Shown here in pieces: positions 18,604-27,364 of a DNA stretch of 34,588 nt. The translations under genes and the position numbers were made by a program. Position 1 is the stretch's first letter. Each line of letters starts with the position of its first letter. The stretch spans positions 1 to 34,588 of the forward strand of contig NZ_JACJPY010000049.1 in NCBI RefSeq assembly GCF_014696345.1. Reading direction: 5' to 3'. Source of the DNA: Pseudanabaena cinerea FACHB-1277 (GTDB lineage Bacteria; Cyanobacteriota; Cyanobacteriia; Pseudanabaenales; Pseudanabaenaceae). The notes beneath the pieces are model-generated. The model saw only the letters and a program-made list of their open reading frames with translations. It ran no database searches and was not told the origin of the DNA.

Positions 18604-21600
18604 ATGTCAAAAGCTGTGATTAGTAGTTTAATTGACGAAATTAACCTATTGCTGAGCCGTCCTGTGGGTTCTGTGTCACGCAGGGTGTCACCAGATACGA
18701 TCTATCAAAGGGAGCAGCTAAAACAGTTGCGATCGCACCTTGAGAACTTAACCGACGACGCATATTTAGGCAATCTAGAACAGGAATATCAAGCCTTGGT
18801 AGAGCGTCTGCAATCTCAACAGCAACAGGGTATAAACCAAAGCGCAAATCAGCTCAAAACGGATAAACTAGAGACATTGCCCCCATCATTGGTTAGTCCG
18901 ACTAGTAATCTTACTGGCAATGTTTTTAGCGTGGAACCTGACTTATTTAAGGAGACTAGCACCATGACCAATGCTACGCCCGACCCCAACCCCACATTTA
19001 TCAACGATCGCATGATTGCTTCTTTACAACAGGCAATTCAGCAGACATTGCAACAGGTTGTTAAAGAGTCGGTGCAGCAGTCGGTGCAGCAAATTGTCAG
19101 TCAGACCTTGGCGGTTGAAAGGGCGTTGATGGTGGGAGAGATTTCGGCGAGCCTAAACCAAAGTATTGATCAAAGCCTGAGTCAAGGATTAAGCAAAATT
19201 GCGGAAAATCAGCAACGATCGCAAATAAGCCAAGAGTTAGCTTCGTTAAATCAACAAAAGCAAAGGTTAAATGATGAAATTGCCAAACTAGAGTCCGATC
19301 GCAGTAATTGGATGCAACAATTTCAGGAATTTCAAAGCTCACAGCAAGAATCAATGCGGCGATCGCTGCAATCGGTTGATCAATATGTGCGTGAGCAGAT
19401 TGTGGATACAGTGCAACAGACCGTACAACAGACCGTACAGCAAACCGTACAGCAAACCGTGCAGCAAACCGTGCATCCGCCTATCCCATCTGTCACAGAT
19501 ACCACTCCTAACAGTGCCAGCAGTTATGATGCCGAGTTTGCTAGTCGTGTCCAAGCACAAAGCGATCGCTTTTTAGCCCATCTAGATGAAATGTTTAATT
19601 CTACATTTCAGTCCCTAGAGCAAGATATGCAAGAGTATCAAAGTGCGATCGCCACCAAAATCAGCTATATGGAAACCCTTGAGCAGAAGGGTGAGGCGTT
19701 AATTAGTGCTTTGGTAGAGCGCATTAGTCAGCAAAATGAAGCTCAAAATGAAGCGCCAATAGTTAATGCGCCGACAGTGCAACTGCCCGAATTACCTGCG
19801 GATATTCCTGTTAGATATTTAGAGACTGTGCCAGAGCCTGCGGACGAGAGTCTAATTAGTGCCTTATTGGCGGGTAACGAGTTTGGCGAAACAATAGTTG
19901 CTGCGGATATGGAGACAATTATTGAGCCTAGATTGGCAGTAGTTGCACCAAATATTGAGCCAAGTTCTGAGATCGAGCAGAGTAATAGTTCAAATATTGA
20001 GCTAAGTTCTGAGATCGAGCAGAGTGATAGTTCAGATATTGAGCCAAATATTGAGTCAAATATTGAGTCAAATATTCTAGCGATCGCTGCCCCTGCTGAA
20101 AATCTGAGTATCGAGAAATTACTAGATGCCCCATCAGATAGCTTATTTGAGGAATCTGTAACCACCGAAATTGATCCCCTGACGGATGAATCAGCGCAGG
20201 AAATTTATTTTGCCGATAATACAATTAATCCAGACTTTGATCTTGAGGCTCCAACACAGCTAGTTGAAAATTTTGGTCTATACGATGAACATCAACAGGC
20301 TAGTGCTTCTGATGTTAGGGAATTAGAAGAACTAGTGCAGAACCAGCAGGCTTTCAATGATTTAGAGAGCAATGGCTTGGAGCGAGGGCAATCAGTTAGT
20401 GATGTGCCTGTTAATGATGAATTAATGCCTAGGGGTGAAGATCCTGAACTTTTGGAATGGCTAGATGAAAGTAGCAATTGCCCGACTCCCACTAACTTGG
20501 CGGAGATATCGGCAGACGAAGAGTTACTATCTTGGTTGGGAAATGATGCGATCGATATGGCAAAGTTGCCTTTAGAAAGTAAATCTACAGGTTCAGCAAC
20601 GAATATTTCCGTAATTAAAGATATTACGGCTGAACTATTAGTATCAACTAGTCCATCTTCAGCTATTAACATTACCTCTAAAACCCCCCCCGATGTTAAG
20701 GGCGATCGCCAAACCAATCAGCTTGCTCAACCTAGTGCTATTAATTTAGCAAAAGCCAATGAAAGAGCCAGTGAGAAAGTTAATGCACCATTCTTTCGCG
20801 AACTTATCAGCGATCAAGCTGATGATTCTGATGAGTCTCTAATTCTATTTGCCAACAATGCGGATCAAGATGATGCGGAATCGCCTGATTGGGAAGATTC
20901 TCTATTCAATGAATTAAATTCTGACTTAGAACATTTGGATGCTGGCGTGGGCATCGATCCCCTAATTGCGGCAAACATTGATCAATTTATTCGTAATACA
21001 CCTTACTCTGTTAACAATTGGGAAGAAGACCTATCTTTAGAACCACAAACTATTGAAACTCTGCTGCAAAGTACTGATAGCGATCGCCAAGCTATGGAGT
21101 TACAAATTGAAAATGTGCCAGAGTTGCCCGTAGTAGCAGCTCCATCTACAGAAGCAGTCTCTGAGCAGCCTGATGAAGTTGGGAATATTAAAGCATCTGA
21201 GATCTTTCCAATTATCGAGAATCCTGATGTGCTATTTCTCAATGAGTTAAATGAAGCCTTCGATGATGAATCGACAGATGCCCCCTCCCCAAATCTAGTG
21301 GCGGAAAATATAGGCTCGTCTGCTGACGCGATCGATGATGAGATGGATGCAATTTTTGCGGATGTGATTGCGGACAACATGGCAAAGCAATCTCAGGATG
21401 ATCCCTTTGAAACTGGAGATGAACTCGATTTATTATTCAAAGGGGATGCAGAGGCTAATTTAGCAGTTGACGGTGCAATTAGTCCATCTGTTAGCGCAAT
21501 AGTTGCTCCAATCGAGCAATTTACCGCAGATGCTAACGCACTGTTTATTGATGATATTACGGATGATAGTGCCAATACCATTCTTGATCTTGAAGTGGAG

Positions 21601-24216
21601 TTGACAGGGCAGACAATCGCAAGTGTAGAGCAAAATCTAGACATTGATTTTGATAGTGAAAGCGATCTGGAAACCTTGCTATTTGGCTTCGACCCTGCGA
21701 CAGAACTTGAAAGTCATCAGTCTTTAAATACTGCCAATACCGTCAAGACATTGGCGATCGATCAAGATATCCTTACACAGACTCCACCTGGTGGAGATGA
21801 GCAAAATCTGGAGCTAGATGCGGATATTCTCAAAGATATGTTTGCCTTTGAGCCATCTGAAGAAGAGATTGCGTCAACAAATAAAACTATTCAGGAAGAT
21901 AATGCTGACTCTAGTTTAGTGATGGCAGAAGTTACCAGTTTTGTGGTAATGGAAGATATGGCAACAGTGTTAGAGTCTAGTATCGAGTCTGCGATCGCCT
22001 CGCCTGTTACCGATGATGGGGAAGATGACTGGACTGCGGCCCTAGAGCAGCTTGAGGCAAAACTATCTCAAGAACAAAGAAATCTAAAAATATCTTCTCA
22101 AGCTAAACCTATTACTCAAGTCTCTGAGCTATCGGCAGATGAGTTTTTTGCCTCCTTAGAATATGAAAAGGAATATGAACAACTGAGCGCCTTTGCTGAT
22201 AAATCAGGTGTTGCCGATGGTGATTTGTCTGGGGACTTGATGGCGATCGCCGATGACGAAGTTGATGATAGCAATCTTGATGCAGATGACTTGCTACTCA
22301 ATCAATTTGCTGACGCTCAAACTGATCAGTCCACAGATTCTGGTCGCAGAGAATGGGATAACTTACTGAATGATCTGGATACTTTTAATTTTAATCAACC
22401 ACTGCTTGACGATCACCGCCAACAAATGGGTCTGTCTGCGGTTGCGCCCATTAGTGACACGAGTGAAAATGTCTTAGATATTGACTCCCTTGTCATCGAG
22501 ACACAGCGCGATCCCCTCATTCCTGCACCGCCAGCACCAGAGGTTTATAGCCTAGATGACACTTGGATTTTAGGCATCGACTTTGGCAGTGTGGCAGTTA
22601 GAGCCAGTCTGCTCAATGCTAATACCAACAAGGTTTATGCCCTCTCCCTTGATGATTGTGAAGAACTAAGCTGCCAGTTAGCTTGGGCGACTGGTCAGCA
22701 AGTTGACGATCCGATCGCTGCCAATATGCGCGTAGTCACCAAAAAATCAAGAAACTTTGAGCTAGAAACTGGCGAAATTGCCATCAATCAATTTAAGCAA
22801 TTTCTCAAAATTGGACTGCCCTATCGCGGGGTCAGTGCTTGGCAACCGATCATTCAATGGTCAGATCAACAGCAATTGAATTTGCGTTGGTTGGTGGGCG
22901 CTCTCAAAACTCTGTTAGAACAGATCCAAACCCGTGCCAGTCATGGCAAATTGCCAGACTTGGGCTTGATTTTGCTAAAACTGAGTGGTGTGGTGTTTGG
23001 CTATCCCGATCATTGGTCTGACGCTTATATTCTCAATGTCCGTGAGGCGATCGTGAAGGCAGGGCTAGTCAAGCAACCTGAACAGGTTTTGGCAGTGGAG
23101 CAAGCGATCGCCCCAATTTTATCCTTAATCCATAATCAAGAATTAGCAAATCAAATTACCCTCTTAATGGATGCAGGAGCCTTGACGACTAGCATTTGCT
23201 TGGTGAAGGGCGCAGTTAATCCGCAGGAGCGGGTAGATGCTACCAAGATCCAAGTCCATAGCATTGACTATGCGGGCAATGGCATCAATCAAGATATTGT
23301 CATACATCTGTTCTATCCCCATTGGCAATTAATCACCAATCCCCATCGCCATCTTTGCAACCTTGAGCATCTCAGTCTGCCAGAGGTGGGCGCACCTGCT
23401 CCAGAATTGCGGATACTGCTCCAGCAATATCTCTGCGGTTTTGAGTTAGGAAGACAGATGTTAGAGTTTGCCGATCGCGTCAAAATTGCCTTTAGTGAAG
23501 ACCCTAGCCGCGAGCAATGGAATGATGAACTAATGGGACATCCGCTTTTGGTGATGCGCCGCGAATTAGAGAACTTAATTTTGCAACCCTTTATCAAGCG
23601 CCTCAATCGCGAATTGAATAATGTCTTGAGCAATGCTGGTCTATTAGGCGAAGATGTGGCGCAGATTTTGCTATTGGGTGGCACAATGGCTATGCCATCC
23701 CTATCCCGTTGGCTATCGCAAAAGCTACCCAATGCTCAAATTGAAAGCCTACCTAAGACAGCGATCGCCGATGGACTCGCCGTAGCCCCACTTTATTCAC
23801 AGATGTATAATGTGGCGCGTCAGCAATATTCCGATTACTTCCTATTGCAAGAAATTTGTCGCCTTAATCTCACTAAGTCGATCAATTCTGCCCAATTGCT
23901 AAATCAGTTAAAAATGCGTGGCGTGAATATTAAAGCTTGCCGCGATCGCCTATTGACCATTTTGCAGGGCGATCTGCCCGATGGGCTGTTCCCTTGGCAA
24001 GAGCCAGAGCAAGGGGTAATCTTGGAAGATCCCACCCTCAGCAATGATTTATTGGCAGGGCGTTTGTTTGAGCTAGAAACCGATGGTACTTATCAGCCTA
24101 ACGTGGTTAAATTTCAGCAATTGCGGATCTATTTGCAAGCAGTCATTAGCAATATGAGCCAATCATTAAACGAGCCACTGGTGTTTCCTGAAATTTTGGC
24201 TATCGCCAATGATTAA
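18604..24216 (+). CDS. Giant coiled-coil / disordered / Hsp70-actin-like ATPase fusion protein
   Basis: At 1870 residues it is by far the longest gene here. Residues about 1-110 are helical. Residues about 130-380 are Gln-rich coiled coil with VQQSVQQ and a VQQT array at 270-290. Residues about 400-1315 are acidic and low complexity, with short repeats at 450-490 and a dozen scattered acidic-hydrophobic motifs (for example DPELLEWL at 613, DEELLSWL at 638, DELDLLF at 939). From about 1320 the fold changes to an Hsp70/actin-like ATPase: phosphate-1 GIDFGS (1324-1329), a degenerate phosphate-2 MDAGALTTSICLV (1522 on), and an adenosine motif ILLLGGTMAMPS (1688 on). There is no signal peptide or membrane segment. 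The function is unknown; a cytoplasmic scaffold or ATP-gated hub is inference. ATG 18604 follows GGAGG and AGGGGG. Confidence 0.9.
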   Translation: MSKAVISSLIDEINLLLSRPVGSVSRRVSPDTIYQREQLKQLRSHLENLTDDAYLGNLEQEYQALVERLQSQQQQGINQSANQLKTDKLETLPPSLVSPTSNLTGNVFSVEPDLFKETSTMTNATPDPNPTFINDRMIASLQQAIQQTLQQVVKESVQQSVQQIVSQTLAVERALMVGEISASLNQSIDQSLSQGLSKIAENQQRSQISQELASLNQQKQRLNDEIAKLESDRSNWMQQFQEFQSSQQESMRRSLQSVDQYVREQIVDTVQQTVQQTVQQTVQQTVQQTVHPPIPSVTDTTPNSASSYDAEFASRVQAQSDRFLAHLDEMFNSTFQSLEQDMQEYQSAIATKISYMETLEQKGEALISALVERISQQNEAQNEAPIVNAPTVQLPELPADIPVRYLETVPEPADESLISALLAGNEFGETIVAADMETIIEPRLAVVAPNIEPSSEIEQSNSSNIELSSEIEQSDSSDIEPNIESNIESNILAIAAPAENLSIEKLLDAPSDSLFEESVTTEIDPLTDESAQEIYFADNTINPDFDLEAPTQLVENFGLYDEHQQASASDVRELEELVQNQQAFNDLESNGLERGQSVSDVPVNDELMPRGEDPELLEWLDESSNCPTPTNLAEISADEELLSWLGNDAIDMAKLPLESKSTGSATNISVIKDITAELLVSTSPSSAINITSKTPPDVKGDRQTNQLAQPSAINLAKANERASEKVNAPFFRELISDQADDSDESLILFANNADQDDAESPDWEDSLFNELNSDLEHLDAGVGIDPLIAANIDQFIRNTPYSVNNWEEDLSLEPQTIETLLQSTDSDRQAMELQIENVPELPVVAAPSTEAVSEQPDEVGNIKASEIFPIIENPDVLFLNELNEAFDDESTDAPSPNLVAENIGSSADAIDDEMDAIFADVIADNMAKQSQDDPFETGDELDLLFKGDAEANLAVDGAISPSVSAIVAPIEQFTADANALFIDDITDDSANTILDLEVELTGQTIASVEQNLDIDFDSESDLETLLFGFDPATELESHQSLNTANTVKTLAIDQDILTQTPPGGDEQNLELDADILKDMFAFEPSEEEIASTNKTIQEDNADSSLVMAEVTSFVVMEDMATVLESSIESAIASPVTDDGEDDWTAALEQLEAKLSQEQRNLKISSQAKPITQVSELSADEFFASLEYEKEYEQLSAFADKSGVADGDLSGDLMAIADDEVDDSNLDADDLLLNQFADAQTDQSTDSGRREWDNLLNDLDTFNFNQPLLDDHRQQMGLSAVAPISDTSENVLDIDSLVIETQRDPLIPAPPAPEVYSLDDTWILGIDFGSVAVRASLLNANTNKVYALSLDDCEELSCQLAWATGQQVDDPIAANMRVVTKKSRNFELETGEIAINQFKQFLKIGLPYRGVSAWQPIIQWSDQQQLNLRWLVGALKTLLEQIQTRASHGKLPDLGLILLKLSGVVFGYPDHWSDAYILNVREAIVKAGLVKQPEQVLAVEQAIAPILSLIHNQELANQITLLMDAGALTTSICLVKGAVNPQERVDATKIQVHSIDYAGNGINQDIVIHLFYPHWQLITNPHRHLCNLEHLSLPEVGAPAPELRILLQQYLCGFELGRQMLEFADRVKIAFSEDPSREQWNDELMGHPLLVMRRELENLILQPFIKRLNRELNNVLSNAGLLGEDVAQILLLGGTMAMPSLSRWLSQKLPNAQIESLPKTAIADGLAVAPLYSQMYNVARQQYSDYFLLQEICRLNLTKSINSAQLLNQLKMRGVNIKACRDRLLTILQGDLPDGLFPWQEPEQGVILEDPTLSNDLLAGRLFELETDGTYQPNVVKFQQLRIYLQAVISNMSQSLNEPLVFPEILAIAND

Positions 24217-24217
24217 T

Positions 24218-24739
24218 CTACAGCGCACTGATAAAGCGATCGCAGCAATCCCTAAGCCAATAGGTATAGACTTCGGGGCGATCGCGAATGTCCGCTTGTA
24301 ATTTTGATAAATCAATCCATTGCCAATCCTCTGCTTCTTCAGGATTGAGAATAGGCGGGCGATCGCTATAGCCGAGAAACACATGATCAAATTCATGTTC
24401 GATCAAGCCTTGATCTAATTCCGCCCGATAAATAAAGCTAAACAGTTCCTTTAACTCGCAGGTCATGCCCATTTCTTCCAACAAGCGGCGTTGTGTGGCG
24501 ATCGCCAGCGACTCATCGGGACGCGGATGGCTACAGCAAGTATTTGTCCAGAGTCCGCCCGAATGATATTTATGCTTAGCACGCTTTTGTAATAGCAGTT
24601 GCCCCTGCGAGTTGAGAATAAATATGGAAAAAGCGCGGTGCAGTTGCCCTAACTGGTGCGCCGCCAACTTCTCAGCGACCCCAATCTGGCGATCGTTAAC
24701 ATCGACCAAAATAACCTGTTCTGCGGATAGATTGCTCAT
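24218..24739 (-). CDS. idi: Isopentenyl-diphosphate delta-isomerase, type I
   Basis: Interconverts IPP and DMAPP after the MEP pathway. The 173-residue protein carries the type I Idi Nudix-like fold: HRAFSIFIL, QKRAKHKYHSGGLWTNTCCSHP (catalytic cysteine in TNTCCSHP, metal-binding histidines), the Nudix-like RRLLEEMGM, and the acidic E-x-E pair in LIEHEFDHVF. Length is typical of bacterial type I enzymes. Most cyanobacteria that I know of use the flavin-dependent type II enzyme, so this form is less usual. It converges with the 1870-residue gene with one base between their stop codons. HIP1 sites are present. Confidence 0.93.
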   Translation of the reverse strand: MSNLSAEQVILVDVNDRQIGVAEKLAAHQLGQLHRAFSIFILNSQGQLLLQKRAKHKYHSGGLWTNTCCSHPRPDESLAIATQRRLLEEMGMTCELKELFSFIYRAELDQGLIEHEFDHVFLGYSDRPPILNPEEAEDWQWIDLSKLQADIRDRPEVYTYWLRDCCDRFISAL

Positions 24740-24800
24740 TATTAAATCTTTGAATATATTCTATTGGTGTTTTACGTAGTACAAAATAACTTTTGAGCAT

Positions 24801-24864
24801 CAGTGCTTTGAGTTGCTAACTTAAAAAATATTTTTGATTTTTAAGTTAGCAACTCAAAGCACTG
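24801..24864. terminator. Perfect 27-base hairpin after the HEPN gene
   Basis: The arms 24801-24827 and 24838-24864 are perfectly complementary around a 10-base loop. For the minus strand the hairpin ends the ParA-HEPN operon and precedes idi. The length and perfection exceed a normal terminator. Confidence 0.75.
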
Positions 24865-24884
24865 TATTGTGGAATCATTTCCAA

Positions 24885-25493
24885 CTAAAGTATCAGCACA
24901 TATATTGCCTCGCCAGCTTTTTTCAAAAAATTAGTCGCAGACTGACAATCACTTTTAGTAATTGAATACTTTTGATTTGTCAAAGGATTAATATCAGCTT
25001 CATGAACAATTCTATTTCTTTGGTCAACAATCAGTTTTAGCTCAGTTTTTACAGTTTCAGTATCCATTGCCATATTACTCGCAATTTTTTGCCATTTTTG
25101 CGGCTCGTTCCATATATAACTTAGTCCCTTTGCCACGTTATCAGGAGTTTGATAAGATACTGTTTTAAGTTTCCTGATAATTGCTTGTTCAAACACAAAC
25201 TCTTTTGGGGGGAATGTTGCAGATATCAACTCACTATACGTGGATATTGTTATGGCTTCTGCAAGGTATTGGGGTGTTGTCGGACGGTTTCCCATAAATA
25301 TCTCAACCATTCCTATGCGAATAAGATCATGCATAAATTTATCAAAAGCGCTGACAGAGTAAACGATTTGCGCTCGTAATAAATCGTCAAAGGACAGAGG
25401 AGTAGATATAGAACCCTCCAAATACTCATACACTGGAGTAAGAGATTCTGCTTCCTCAATATTTTTCCTAAACAAATTTAACGCATTATGCAT
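24885..25493 (-). CDS. HEPN-domain protein (RiboL-PSP-HEPN-like), putative ribonuclease
   Basis: A 202-residue, all-helical protein. The first helices read LSFDDLLRAQIVYSVSAFDKFMHDLIRIGM, as in RiboL-PSP-HEPN proteins, and the C-terminal helix carries the HEPN active-site motif R-x4-H in QRNRIVHEAD (R159, H164). In the superfamily these residues form a metal-independent RNase site in a dimer. The start codon overlaps the stop of the ParA-like gene by 8 bases (25486-25493), so the two are translationally coupled. The gene is AT-rich with no HIP1. A HEPN nuclease restrained or targeted by an ATPase is a known theme in defence and toxin systems; applying it here is inference. Confidence 0.78.
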   Translation of the reverse strand: MHNALNLFRKNIEEAESLTPVYEYLEGSISTPLSFDDLLRAQIVYSVSAFDKFMHDLIRIGMVEIFMGNRPTTPQYLAEAITISTYSELISATFPPKEFVFEQAIIRKLKTVSYQTPDNVAKGLSYIWNEPQKWQKIASNMAMDTETVKTELKLIVDQRNRIVHEADINPLTNQKYSITKSDCQSATNFLKKAGEAIYVLIL

Positions 25494-26511
25494 AGTGTAA
25501 TAAATTAATCAATTCTTCGCCAAGGTGATTAAATCTTTCTGAAAACCCATTTCTTGTTTCACTCATTGTTGTAAGAATCTTCCCAGTCTCATTTATTTCC
25601 GCATCCGTTAACTCAAAAATAGGTACTCCAGCAACACGAGATTTTGGTAATAATCCTTGAAAATCAGGAATCTCATCTAGGCAATAACCATTACTTACTA
25701 AGTTTGGTGGATATTGTTCATTATTTAGTGCCATTCCAGCCTCAGATATTGCAACAAAAAATTCTTCACTCACCTTTTTTTTTATCTCACTAATGTTGTC
25801 TCTATATGGTCTAGCAGCAACTCCATTGCGAATGTTGAAACGTTGAATTAAAGTACCTAAAAACTTTGGTACACCTTCTAAAAGAGGATATGCAGAATCA
25901 GAAAAGTTTTGGATAGAATTTCTTTTCCAATCCACCCATCTTGGTAGTCTATCCTTTAAAGTATCAATTGCCATCACAGAAAATGGATCGGGGTTTGTTG
26001 GCACTACAAATCCGTGTGAAGACAGAAATAAATTTTGATTGATAGCGCTTAGCCCTGGATTTAAGTCAATTAATGTGTACTCAATATTGTATTTTTCTTC
26101 AGTAAGTTTCATTAATTGAGCAAATGCTCCAGGCAAATTTTGCAATGTTGGCATAGCATTGATAGATGCAAATGACAATGCTGTATCATATTCTGATAAG
26201 TTAGCGTGACCTGCCAGCAAGTACAGAGAAGTAGCTCTGGATGGAGAAAAACAATTCACTGCTTGAATGGGAGACGGTTTTCCATCAAATGCAACTGAAA
26301 CACCATCTTTTATGTTGTGTTGTCTAGTTTCTGGGTCGATATAATACTTTTCAAAGTCATCACCCAGAATCAAGTTTGATAAATTACATTGAGGGTCAGC
26401 ATCTACAACTAACACCCTGTGAGTTTTTGATAACATCCATCCAATGTTATATACAGAGGTTGTTTTACTTACCCCGCCCTTGTGATTAAAAAGTACTATT
26501 CGCTTTGACAT
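25486..26511 (-). CDS. ParA/MinD-family ATPase, partner of the HEPN protein
   Basis: A 341-residue deviant Walker A ATPase. KGGVSKTT lies at residues 11-18 and VLVVDADPQCNLS near 33-45 is the A' region; the Walker B-like strand is YTLIDLNPGLS. Otherwise it follows ParA/Soj order, with an insertion in the middle and a C-terminal helix pair beyond a minimal ParA. No ParB gene or parS-like repeats are near, and the operon partner is a HEPN protein, which argues against a simple chromosome-segregation role. AT-rich with no HIP1, like its partner. Divergent from the chorismate lyase gene, with a 104-base shared upstream region. Confidence 0.85.
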   Translation of the reverse strand: MSKRIVLFNHKGGVSKTTSVYNIGWMLSKTHRVLVVDADPQCNLSNLILGDDFEKYYIDPETRQHNIKDGVSVAFDGKPSPIQAVNCFSPSRATSLYLLAGHANLSEYDTALSFASINAMPTLQNLPGAFAQLMKLTEEKYNIEYTLIDLNPGLSAINQNLFLSSHGFVVPTNPDPFSVMAIDTLKDRLPRWVDWKRNSIQNFSDSAYPLLEGVPKFLGTLIQRFNIRNGVAARPYRDNISEIKKKVSEEFFVAISEAGMALNNEQYPPNLVSNGYCLDEIPDFQGLLPKSRVAGVPIFELTDAEINETGKILTTMSETRNGFSERFNHLGEELINLLHYA

Positions 26512-26615
26512 ATCTGCCTATTTGAGTAAAGTTTTAAGATGGATTAAGACACTACAAACCACTGTAACCGATTACAATATTAGGGTATGTTACGGATTGT
26601 TAAGAGAAATCCTGT

Positions 26616-27257
26616 ATGGCTCCCTCATCTCCCGAAGTTATTGCTATCCCTGCGTCCTGTGCCATCAAAGGCGGCAAACCACCAGCATGGAACCGTATCG
26701 AATCGATGTGGCAGGGTAGTGAAGAAGATATTCGTCAAGGTTTGCCCTTTAGTTTACTTTCCCCTATCTGGCAAATATTTCTATTGGGTGATGGCGCTCC
26801 CACGCGGCATTTGCAGCTACTCACTAAATCGCCCATTACCGTTGATGTGGTGGCGATGACCGCCATTGGTGACGATGATGACAATGCGCCGCCCGATATT
26901 GCCGCGATCGCCTCTCCCCGCATTCGCCGTCAAATTTGGCTGCGATCAGCAGAAACGGGCGAAATCTTTTCCCATGCGACATCATGGTGGTCGGAAGCGG
27001 TGATGCAGAAATATTTAAAAGATCCCTCCTTGCCGATTTGGGTCAGCCTCAATCAAAAATATACGGAGCTTTATCGCGATCTCAAGGGCATTTATCATGG
27101 CAGTTGTCCTCAGGTGGCGGAGGCTTTTGGCTACCCTGAAATCAATACCTACTGGGGGAGACATTATTTGCTATGGCATGGAGGCACACCAATTACGATG
27201 ATTTATGAAATTTATTCCCCCGCCATTGGCAAATATCTGGGTGCTAGTCATCTGTGA
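26616..27257 (+). CDS. Chorismate lyase-like protein (cyanobacterial DUF98 type)
   Basis: A 213-residue member of the chorismate-lyase/UTRA-like family found in cyanobacteria, which converts chorismate to 4-hydroxybenzoate plus pyruvate for plastoquinone head-group synthesis. Family features visible are LSPIWQIFLLGDGAPTRHLQLLTKSPITVDVV, the IRRQIWLRS.TGEIFSHATSWW strand pair with conserved basic residues, a helical YLKDPSLPIWVSLNQKYTELYRDLKGIYHG, and the C-terminal GRHYLLWHGGTPITMIYEIYSP. ATG 26616; HIP1 present. The enzyme assignment rests on the family; activity is not shown by sequence alone. Confidence 0.88.
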   Translation: MAPSSPEVIAIPASCAIKGGKPPAWNRIESMWQGSEEDIRQGLPFSLLSPIWQIFLLGDGAPTRHLQLLTKSPITVDVVAMTAIGDDDDNAPPDIAAIASPRIRRQIWLRSAETGEIFSHATSWWSEAVMQKYLKDPSLPIWVSLNQKYTELYRDLKGIYHGSCPQVAEAFGYPEINTYWGRHYLLWHGGTPITMIYEIYSPAIGKYLGASHL

Positions 27258-27293
27258 GCTAGAGCGCTGTAGCCTCATATTTCTGATGACAGA

Positions 27294-27311
27294 TTTACAT
27301 TTGTTTACATT
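27294..27311 (+). promoter_or_regulatory. HLR1 box (RpaB-binding site) upstream of the Hlip gene
   Basis: Two identical TTTACATT half-sites (27294-27301 and 27304-27311) are separated by 2 bases, an exact fit to the published HLR1 consensus (G/T)TTACA(T/A)(T/A)-NN-(G/T)TTACA(T/A)(T/A). It lies about 54 bases before the ATG of the Hlip, as in other cyanobacterial hli genes controlled by RpaB. Confidence 0.85.
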
Positions 27312-27364
27312 AAAAGTATATTTCTATTAATAAATGTAAAGCTATTATCGAGAAGTTATAGATC

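Noticed and set aside
19743-21644. Ser/Ile-rich minus-strand ORFs opposite the 1870-residue gene
   Set aside because: They are antisense shadows of acidic codon-biased sequence and have no start context.
25486-26511. ParA as a chromosome or plasmid partition gene
   Set aside because: No ParB and no parS-like repeats; partner is a HEPN protein.
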